NCBI GenBank assembly: GCA_030549205.1
Contig: JAUKTV010000004.1
Coordinates: forward strand, 2,604,001 to 2,668,000
Source of the DNA: Apiosordaria backusii
Lineage: Eukaryota; Ascomycota; Sordariomycetes; Sordariales; Lasiosphaeriaceae
DNA: 64,000 nucleotides
Direction of reading: 5' to 3'
The notes beneath the pieces are model-generated. The model was not told the origin of the DNA. It made no database searches and worked only from the letters and a program-made list of their open reading frames with translations. Shown in pieces: positions 55,626-64,000 of the stretch; within the stretch, counting starts at the first letter, position 1, and each line of letters begins with the position of its first letter. Position numbers and translations under genes: made by a program.

Positions 55626-58600
55626 CTAAGCCCCCAGGTCGTAGTAGATGCACTTCCCGGTCCTAAAGTTGTAAACAAACGCGTGCCCCGGCCCCTTCTT
55701 CGTCTCCCACTCCCATCTCCACCCCTTGAGCATCTCGTGGATCTCCCGCACGTACTTCTTCTCTGCCGTGCCAACATTCTGTTCCACCTTCCGCCAGCTT
55801 TCCGTGTCGGCAATGTTGGTCGATTTGATCATGTCTATGACGGCGTCCGACGTCTCGATGGCTGCGATAGGACCCTCGAGGAAGCCCTTGACCAGCCTGG
55901 AGGCGCTCGACTGCGCCTGTTCGACGACGGCGTGACGGTTGAACTTCTTGCTCTTGGTTTGCGCCACAAGAACGTGGACTTCCTGCTCGTGATCGCCTTC
56001 GTGAGCGTTGGTCGAATCGGCATGTGCCGCGGTTGGCATGCTCCTCGTTTTTGCGAGGACGCGAGAGTCTCTCTCACGAATTTCAGATTTGAGCCAGTTG
56101 AGCAGGTCTTTGGTTGAGATATCAGCGTCTGAGGTATCTTTTCGCCCCATGGTCTTAATCTTAACCATGTTATCCTGCTTGATGATGACAATCCAACTGT
56201 ATGATTCGTCTCGGTAGTTTGACAGGAGATCTTCTGGTGATCGAGTGTCGCGAGCCAGCTCAGCGCTGATGTTGTGAGCCCATAATATTTGCAAAAGCTC
56301 AATACCAGAAGATCGTAGAACTGAGGGGTCAAAACTGGCAATCAGAACGTCGCACTGTTCGAGGTCAGCGTTGAGTCTATGCAGATAGAGCATTAGTAAC
56401 TTACTCGTTTGGTGCTAAAGATGCCCTGGGATTCCTCCTCAGCAGCCTTCTTGAGGAAGGCTTTGCCGGTAGCTTTGGTAACCTGTTTAGCTAACTGCTT
56501 CTCCCAGTTGAGACTAAACCCAACGGCGTGTCGCTCCTCAAAACGTCCCCCAATTTTTGGGCGATGCTCCTTGATCAGGTTGTCATAGCGACCTCCAGCC
56601 GCAAATACATCTTTGACCTTCTTGTCGTATAGGCATGAGAAGAGAATGCCTCCTCGGAAAAAGGCTTCGTTGATGCTGCTGAGAGGCGCAATGTAGACCT
56701 TGTTGGATACTCCGAACTTTTTGGTGTATTCATAGACATCCTTCAGGTGAGCTAAGATTGGCGACACCTTTTGCGCGAACTCGGAACCCTCAAACAGGCC
56801 TCTTATTTTCGATATGGCTTTGCTTGGTGTATCTCTGAAATCGAATCGCTGAAGCTCGTCCACGCTAGTCGCCGAGATGCCTACCATAGGCGATCTGAGC
56901 TCACTACGAACCTTGAGCCAGGTGAAATTCCTAATGTTAAGCTTGCTGAGGACGTCAGCGGCTGCCTGTCTGGCATTGATATCCACGCCACAGAACTCAA
57001 AGATCAGCTGTAGAAGATCAGAGTGGCCAAGTTGAAAGCAAATTGGCGTAGATGACGTTGTGGGGAAACTCGAGACGATTTCGTCCAGGACCTTGATAAC
57101 TTCGGCCTCTTTCAAGGCAAGATCCAGGGCGTCGGTCGTGACAATATCAAAGTCCACTTCACCGTAGACATCAGGGTGTCCGCCGTCGCGACGATCTCGA
57201 AAGATGGTTCCAAAAGAATAAGAGCGCTGAATAACAGGACCTTGGGTTACTCGAGCAAGAGATCGAGCATGGCCCATGACCAGATCAAAAGGCATTTGTA
57301 GCACTGTGCCATTCTGATCAAGCAAACGGACAACGCTCTGCTCGTAATAATTCGATCTCGGGTAGAGACACGCTGTTGGAGTCTCAACAGCGCCGTGTCG
57401 TCGGAAAATCGAAACCAGTGCGTCTTTCACAATGTACCGGCGCATCAGATCTGCTGCGCTCGGCGCTGATGACCCCATATCCCAGGCATAATCCTTGGCC
57501 GGTTCGATTTGCCGAGCAAACAAGGCGTTCAGCATCTTCTCAAAGTAGGGCGAACTTGGATCCGCCATTCCGGCGATAGCACGCCGTACGGCCTCACTCT
57601 CCATCTGAACAGGCATCTTCCCGCTCTTCAAGAGCTCTGAGCTGGAGGGACGTTCTTTGGGATTGTGTGTGAGCAATGAAAGCAAAATATCCGTGTGATT
57701 CTTGTCGGCTGCCTTAAAGTCTGATGGAAGAACTGGCGGATTGTGTCGCACTTGTTCAAGTGTCATAGCACGTTGCATCCCTAGCATTGGAGGGTAGGAC
57801 ATCTCGAAGAATATGACACCCAAGGAATACATCTAATACGCTTAGCTAGTGTGTAATAGGCTTCATGTGAGACGACTTACATCAACTTTGGCAGTGTATG
57901 AACCGCTGCCTCCTGTCCTGACCTCTGGGGCAACATAGACAGCCGTCCCGATGCTTCTGGTGAGATCACTGGCGTCAATATTGGGCATATTTTTATCAAC
58001 GGCTAATTGCCCGCTTGTCGCTAATCCGAAGTCTCCGATTTTGACGTTGTCAACTCCATCCGGGCCAGCACTTATGAACACATTCTCAGGCTTGAGATCG
58101 CGGTGAACAATGGTCAAGCTGTGGATATGAGCTAATCCTTCCAGAATTTGACGGAAGAGGCGCCAGACTTCTTGATTTTCCTTGTACAAGCTTCGGGAAA
58201 TCAAGTCACGCAAGGTCTGAACACACATGTTAGAAGGCTGATCAGTAACAGGGAAAAGTGTTGGGAAACCGAGAAGAAGGCTGAAGACATACCCGTTTCT
58301 CACAATACTCCATAGAAATGTACATGATGGTACGATAGGGGCGGGCGCTCCCCCTTCTATCTCCACGGCCCGGGACAGGGAGATGTCGTGGTGCCCTCTC
58401 GCCTATCGTAGATGTGTCCTCATCGGACTCGGACTCATCCTCATCATCACTCTCTTCATCGTCTTCTTCATCGTCGTCGGAATCATCCTCCCCGCTGGAG
58501 TCATCCTCGAAAACCATATCTGGGTGTCCGCTAGAGGACATAAAATCGAGTCCTCTGCTCTTGCTCTCAGCAAACTCGATATTGATACTCCGCGACACTG

Positions 58601-60724
58601 GACTGTTATTTGAGCCATCTGCACTCGAGATGTCACTTTCAGACTCCCCATTACCATCCGAAAAGTCCATGGTTTCCTCGAGCCAAGTGTTGTAGTACCG
58701 AACGACAGCGGGATGGTTCATCTGTGAAAGTAGCCTCACTTCCTTCAGCATTTCGGACAAGGTCTCTTGCGACCTCTGAGTAATTTTCTTGATGGCATAC
58801 AATCGCCCATCAATCATCTTGCGAGCACGGACAACTTCGCCGAAACCACCCTTGCCAAGTCGAGCCTCTTCAACATAGTCTTCCAGGTATCTCGAGGTAA
58901 CAGCAGTCCGGTTCATAGAATCATGTCGAAGCCGTCGTGGCAAAGATAGGGGGGCCGATAGGAGTGAGCCTGACACCACTGCAGAATCATCCTCAACCAG
59001 AACAGGGGCATTGGTGGCCAGAAATTCGCTAGAGCAAAGCTCGAATGCGCGAGGTCGCTTCTTGGGGTCTGCCTTGAAGAACTTGGAGACAAGTTCTACC
59101 AGAGGATTCGAAAGCGATAGGGATTCCATCAATGCCGAAGGTGAGTGGTATTTTTCGGGCACGTTGAGGCCGAACACCATCTGCAAGAACACTATTCCAA
59201 AATCCCAAATGTCTGTTTTCTGTGTGTACTGGGGTTTTGAGATTCCGGCAATCTCTGCGGGATACCAGTACACAGATTTGGCTGCTCTGCTCGTAACCAC
59301 TTTGATCATGCTGGTGGATATGTTATGGAGTTCTTTCTGGAAGCCACTGTCAGCAATCTTGGGAACGATGTCGCCTGCTGGCGTTCTGCAGAGTAGAATA
59401 TTGCCAGGGTGGATGTCCTGGTGAACAATTCCGTTGCTGTGGAGATATGCTAATGCGTCGAGGAGATCTGTGGTCCATATTCTGGCTTTGCTAATATCAA
59501 TTTGCCCAGCCAATTCAAGAAGCTCGTCAAGAGGTCCTTTATCCGAAAAAGGGGTAAGCACACTGACGGTCCAGACAGTAGGTCCGGACGAGTCAATGTC
59601 ACTAACTGTTCGGTCAATTTTGAAGTTGATAAGCTGTAAAAGGTTTTGATGGTGTAGCTTCTTCAGAGACTCCAATAGTGTCTCCAAGGCTTGGATTTGC
59701 TTCTTGAACTGAGCCGAGTCCTTGCCGTGTGACTTGATGTCAACTTGCTTCAATGCGAGACTTGGACGAATGTTGCTCGCAGATAATACCGGCTTCACCT
59801 TGTGCACTGTCGTCACCGGACCCTCGCGCCAAACCGTCCTCCCAATGACTGTTTGGAAGTAAAGGGAACCGCCGGTTTCATCCGTCAACTTGCAAGCCTG
59901 GTCAAACAAAACAGCCACATCGCTCTCGGCAGGGTCTTCCTGAACTCGGTTGGGCGACATATTGTGACTTCTGTTCTTCTTCCTCGACTCTTTCAGCTTG
60001 TTCCGCTGGCGTTTGAGTTCCTCTTGGACCATGTCACCGAGGACCCGTTCTTCTTCCATGGTTTCCTCAAGCTTCTTTTGCTCCTGTTGCTCCTTCTCAT
60101 TTTGTGCCAGTTTCGCCAGCTCTGCTTCATGGGCCGCCCTTTCTTCTTCTAAAGAAGGCAATTCCAGACCCTGGGCCTTCTTGACTGCGGCCTCCTCGAG
60201 GATCTCCCGAATGCCTTCCACGAGACGGTCGATCATTACATCTTCTTCCCGTGCCCAAATTTTCGGTTGTGTCTCCACAAACTTTTGGATTTTGAATCTT
60301 GTTGATTCACGAAGATGTCCATCATTCTTGACGGTTAGAAGCGGGGGAGATTTGGGATATGTGGCGACAAGAACGGCAGAAAGTGTCACGGAAAAGTTGT
60401 CATCGGATGAGGCTTTGATTCTTATATCAAAGGCTGGTTCCGTTTTCTTGGAGCTGTTAGTTACATGACACCCAAGCACATGTAAACTCATCAAATCTCA
60501 AAAAAAAATGTTCATACCTTCCAAGCACTGTGAGGTGCTGAGTGTTCGATGAAGTCCTCGCCATAGATGGCCCCCAGCGCGATCACCTCATCCTCTTGTT
60601 TCTCCTGATATTGTGTTTTTGCTGGTGGTGGACCGGCATGGGGGCCCTTCAGTCCAGGAAAACTCTCAGTTCCATTCTTCTTGGTTTGAGGAGGGGCCTT
60701 CTTTTGAGCACCCTTTCCCGCCAT
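55626..60724 (-). CDS. cpc-3 (GCN2): eIF2-alpha kinase GCN2 / CPC-3
   Basis: Amino-acid-starvation sensor kinase that phosphorylates eIF2-alpha and activates cross-pathway (general amino acid) control. Exons on the minus strand: 60724-60518, 60446-58293, 58216-57881, 57832-56405, 56354-55626 (4854 nt, 1617 aa). Domains in order: the N-terminal RWD Gcn1-binding domain (DEVIALGAIYGEDFIEHS, AFDIRIKASS, ATYPKSPPLL); a charged coiled coil; a pseudokinase (IVHQDIHPGNILLC); and the kinase at about 590-960 (EEARLGKGGFGEVVRARKM, YAIKKI). An acidic insert is typical of eIF2 kinases. Further on are HRDLKPENVFI, IGDFGLAT, GTAVYVAPEV and YSLGVIFFEM. Next is a HisRS-like domain from about 960 (YPRSNYYEQSVVRLLD, GGRYDNLI), then a C-terminal ribosome/dimerisation domain. 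All four junctions keep frame. The last intron is only 50 nt. Confidence 0.96.
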
Positions 60725-61360
60725 AACGGATCGGTGATGATGGTGGTGGCTTGGTGTGAGATGAGGAGTGACAGGGTGTTGAGCACTGGTAGATCTCGAG
60801 ACTCGAAATGAAATAAGATTCTCAGGTAAAGGACCGAGAAGATAAGAGCACACAGCCAGATATGGCTGTGAGGCTTTAATGAGTCGATTCCATCCTCGGA
60901 ACAATTCAGACGGAGCAGGGTCTATAAAGGTGAAAGGCGAGAGGCGACTGTAGTGTTTGGCGGGGTATCTGCACTGTTCAGATGCCCCCAACGGTCAATG
61001 AGCTGAGATGGGATTGGAGACAATCGTAGCGATCCACCATTCAGCTTCGCAGTGGAGCCTAGGGCTTGGCACGAAGCTTCGATCAGCCCCGCCAACCCCA
61101 CTTCCAACGCCCGGGACGCGCTGCGGCTGGCGGGACGCGGTAGGACCCTTGCTGGCGGCACGACTGGCCGCTGGCAACGATTCGATTCTGGTTCTGGCAG
61201 TCAAGTAAACACAACACTTGACTGTCGACAGCACACTTTGTGTGGCAGCCACCACGACCTCTTATTACGGACAGTTGACTGATATTTTGACTCGTACAAC
61301 ATAAATTGAGGAATTGAAAGAAGACCCAGTTAGTTGCGCGATCACGGCGCCCGAGTCACC
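60725..61360. other. Divergent GCN2/CUT12-like promoter
   Basis: 636-bp bidirectional promoter region. TTGACTGT-CGACAG and AGTTGACTGA lie at 61217-61278; TGACT(C/G)-like Gcn4/CPC1 elements could be among them, but no perfect TGACTCA was seen. No gene recognised. Confidence 0.45.
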
Positions 61361-63808
61361 ATGATCAGCTGGGCGCTCAAGCGCAACAACAAGGACGCTG
61401 ACACAGCGCGCGACGCGACCGGCGGGGGTACGAGATCCCATACCCGCAGAACTTCAAGAACATTTTTAGGACATCGAACTCAGACAAGTGCAGATGATAC
61501 GACTCAAATCGATATGCCCGACACCCCGGCGCCGGTTTTCGCTGTGCGCGCGCTGAAAACAGCCATCTTCGGAACCCCCGCAGCCCGTGCCGACCGCCGA
61601 GCCTCGAGATTGACGGCAGCAAACAACAAATCCGCCCCTGCAAAGCCCGATGCCACTTCCGCTCCCGAAAAGTCGCCTGCGAAACCACCCGGCATTCTCT
61701 TGACCCCAGGCACCGGCACCACCCGTCGAAAACGAGTGTCATTCGGCCATGACGTCAAGCAAGGCTCTGGGGGACCGGCGAGAACGAGCACTAGCGGCCT
61801 GCCCGACGACCGCCCAGGCAAATTCCCAAGCCCATGGGTCGACGAAGCTGGCGATACACCGATTCCGAAAGCGAAGACGAAACTCCAGCAAACTCTGGAG
61901 AACGCCCGGCGTAACAAGTCCGAGGAGAACACCACCGAGATCAGGGATTTCGCCGCTCAGGAGTCGGAGCAGGAAGGTGCCTGGGAAGAGGTCGATGATG
62001 ATTACGATGAGTCTGACTACGAAGCCGACATTACCACCGATCTAAACGAGCCTCACTCCAGGTCAGGCCAGTACTGGAAGTCCTACTTTGAAACCTACCA
62101 TGCCGATGCAAAGGCTGAGATGGAGAAATTGGTTAAGTACAAGCAGCTCGCGAAGTCTTATGCGAAGATGAAGGACACAGAGGCCGATGAGCTTAAACAA
62201 AAACTCAGAGAGGAACAGGAAAAGGTGCAACAGATGGAAGAAAAGCTGGCCGAGATGAGCAGGCAGGTGGCTGCCAGGACCCAAAGAAACGGAGGACAAG
62301 TTGATATGCAGTTGGTGGATGAACTGAACAAGCAGACGGCACTTGCAAGAGAGTACAAGATGCAGGTCGAAGAGCTGGAAGAGTTGCTTCATGAAGATAC
62401 CGATGAGGAAGAACCCAAGGGTCCCCGACAACGACGCGTTGCTTCTCCACGAACCCACCGGACCCTTATGGAGGCGCAGCGGGAACTGAGAAAGGCAAGG
62501 TCACAGCTGAGGGAAATGGACAGTCTGCGAGAAGAGCGGGATCGACTGCGTTCTGACCTCAAATTCGCCGAGCAGAGGTCCACCAAGCTTGCCGATGAGA
62601 ACAAGAAGTTGTCTGGGGAGTTGTCTAAGAGCGGCACCAGGATCCAAGACCTGGAGAAGAACCTTGCTGAATCGAAGGCGTCCTATGATAAGTTGAAGGA
62701 GGATGCCAAGAATCGTTACAAGGAGGCCCGAGAGGTGTTGGAAACAAAAAATAAGAAAATCTCCGAGCTCCAAGACCAGACCGCCTCCCTCAAGAAAGAG
62801 GCCACCGAGACCAAGAGAGCGACTCGAGCAACACGGGGTCTGAGTCTTGACGAGAAATCCAAGCCTAGCACCGATCGCCCGTCGACAGCACTCAAGTCTC
62901 TCGAGACAGCGGAAGAAGACCATACCCGCCTTCTCCGAGAACTAAAAGAACTGAAAAGAGCCAGTCTCCAAACAGCAACCACAACGCGAGACAAACGCCC
63001 CGGCGTCGACGGCTATAAATTCACCTCCACCACCGACGACCTCCAAACCCTCGCCACCTCCCGCGCCCTCCGCGATAGAATCGAGTCCGAATTCGGCGTC
63101 GGCGGCAGGAAATCCCAGCCTTCCTTCCCCGCCACCACCACGATGTCTACAGTCTTAATCGACCGCGCAAATCTCCCAGACAGCCCTTCTCCAGTCGGCC
63201 GCTCTGCCCCTTCCTCAAAGGAAGATCTCATTTCCCGAACTCCCAGCAGAGGTTCAAGCCGGCCAAGAACATCCCGCATCACCATCTCAAGAGAGAACCT
63301 CAAGTCCAAAAGCAGCAGCGAAAATGACACTGCCGGTGCGGCAGTAGAAAGGGAAAAGCAGCGCCTCACCACCAACGGAAGCAGGACCACCACCTCCCTC
63401 CTCCAACCGAGGAAAAAGCTGCCCCCGCCTACACCAGCAGCAACAACCCGATCCTCCCGTCCTGCCTTGGGCAACAACGACGACGATGACGACGACTTCA
63501 CCCAGACCCCCCCAGAAATAGCCAGCTTCGATCTCGTCTCGGGGAAATTCGCCAGGTTAGGAGGTGGTGGTGGTGGGAATAATCAAAATAACCCAAACAG
63601 CAGCGCTGTGTGGAGCACCATGAACGCGTCGCAGCTCGCCATGCCAGCGGACAGAAAGGCGGCGGCGATTGCGAGGCTGCAGAGGAAGAAGGCCGCTAGG
63701 TTGCAGATGGAGAGGATCACCAACGGTGGGAATCATAATACTAATGGGGTGGTGGGTGAGAATAACAGGGTGGCGAATAGGAATAAGGAGAATTTGAGGC
63801 CTTACTAG
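61361..63808 (+). CDS. cut12: Cut12-like spindle pole body protein
   Basis: Probable spindle-pole-body component of the Cut12 family, which in fission yeast promotes bipolar spindle formation and Plo1 activation. Single exon, 815 aa from the ATG at 61361 (CACCATGATC context). The N-terminus (MISWALKRNN) and the segment APVFAVRALKTAIFGTP, then GILLTPGTGTTRRKRVSFG, match the conserved N-terminal Cut12 block. The middle (about residues 240-550) is long coiled coil with heptad-like Glu/Lys/Leu patterns (YAKMKDTEADELKQKLREEQ and onward). The C-terminal third is Ser/Thr/Pro-rich and disordered, with a short basic helix near the end (ARLQRKKAARLQME). The region 190-240 contains an acidic patch and a WKSYFETYHADAKAEMEKL helix. 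Family call is likely but rests on short motifs plus architecture. Confidence 0.82.
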   Translation: MISWALKRNNKDADTARDATGGGTRSHTRRTSRTFLGHRTQTSADDTTQIDMPDTPAPVFAVRALKTAIFGTPAARADRRASRLTAANNKSAPAKPDATSAPEKSPAKPPGILLTPGTGTTRRKRVSFGHDVKQGSGGPARTSTSGLPDDRPGKFPSPWVDEAGDTPIPKAKTKLQQTLENARRNKSEENTTEIRDFAAQESEQEGAWEEVDDDYDESDYEADITTDLNEPHSRSGQYWKSYFETYHADAKAEMEKLVKYKQLAKSYAKMKDTEADELKQKLREEQEKVQQMEEKLAEMSRQVAARTQRNGGQVDMQLVDELNKQTALAREYKMQVEELEELLHEDTDEEEPKGPRQRRVASPRTHRTLMEAQRELRKARSQLREMDSLREERDRLRSDLKFAEQRSTKLADENKKLSGELSKSGTRIQDLEKNLAESKASYDKLKEDAKNRYKEAREVLETKNKKISELQDQTASLKKEATETKRATRATRGLSLDEKSKPSTDRPSTALKSLETAEEDHTRLLRELKELKRASLQTATTTRDKRPGVDGYKFTSTTDDLQTLATSRALRDRIESEFGVGGRKSQPSFPATTTMSTVLIDRANLPDSPSPVGRSAPSSKEDLISRTPSRGSSRPRTSRITISRENLKSKSSSENDTAGAAVEREKQRLTTNGSRTTTSLLQPRKKLPPPTPAATTRSSRPALGNNDDDDDDFTQTPPEIASFDLVSGKFARLGGGGGGNNQNNPNSSAVWSTMNASQLAMPADRKAAAIARLQRKKAARLQMERITNGGNHNTNGVVGENNRVANRNKENLRPY

Positions 63809-64000
63809 GGTACTGAAGATCAAGGTTTCGATGGAGAGGGGCTAGGGACATGGGAGGTCGTACACATTGTTCATCAATCACTCCAGCACAAACGGGGGGC
63901 ATTATGGGGCATGGAAATAATAGTGACACGTTGATTTTTAATCATGGATGGCAAGCATGGCGGCGGTGTTTTTTGGGGGGTTTGGCGCATCTTATTTGTA

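Overview
This 64 kb window comes from the nuclear genome of a filamentous ascomycete, most likely a Sordariomycete close to the Sordariales. The genes are interrupted by short introns (about 50-90 nt) with GTATGT/GTAAGT-type donors and CTAAC/CTGAC branch points. The predicted proteins match the Neurospora/Podospora repertoire (gs-1/SMI1, RAI1, CPC-3/GCN2, Cut12, SID1/SepL), and a single dispersed 5S rRNA gene sits between protein genes, as in Neurospora. I assigned homologies by eye from remembered family features; no search was run.

Layout. 0-8 kb: SMI1/KNR4 and exocyst SEC8, both on the minus strand. 9-19 kb: RAI1 (+), then a head-to-head pair of cytokinesis genes, SID1/SepL kinase (-) and CYK3 (+). 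20-25 kb: 5S rRNA (-), ABC protein CAF16 (+), a degenerate 21-bp tandem repeat, and MKT1 (-), whose reading frame continues past an in-frame TAG. 25-31.6 kb: a 6.5 kb gene-poor block leading to a tiny repeat-built gene at 31.6 kb. 32-41 kb: mitochondrial tRNA-modification GTPase MSS1 (-), ribosome-biogenesis factor MAK16 (+), a Mso1-like secretory protein (+), and the RabGAP GYP7 (+). 41-48 kb: DNA polymerase delta catalytic subunit (-), an uncharacterised low-complexity gene with an apparent frameshift (+), and GET4 (-). 49-64 kb: a UBA/UIM protein with a degenerate USP-like region (-), E2 enzyme CDC34 (-), the stress kinase GCN2/CPC-3 (-), and a Cut12-like spindle-pole-body protein (+).

The genes are mostly housekeeping. 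Several share a theme of polarised growth, secretion and septation (SMI1, SEC8, MSO1-like, GYP7, SID1, CYK3, CUT12). This may be chance co-location, except that the divergent SID1-CYK3 pair shares one promoter region. I rebuilt exon structures by hand. In all but one multi-exon gene the spliced length is a multiple of three and the junctions restore family-conserved residues.

Most worth a second look: the TAG-interrupted MKT1 C-terminus; the 15-copy, 7-codon repeat beside it; the three-repeat GRSGYN gene with introns at the same site in two repeats; the USP-like protein without visible catalytic residues; an intronic MITE-like inverted repeat; and the frameshift at 45.9 kb. I saw no autonomous transposon, CRISPR array or virus.
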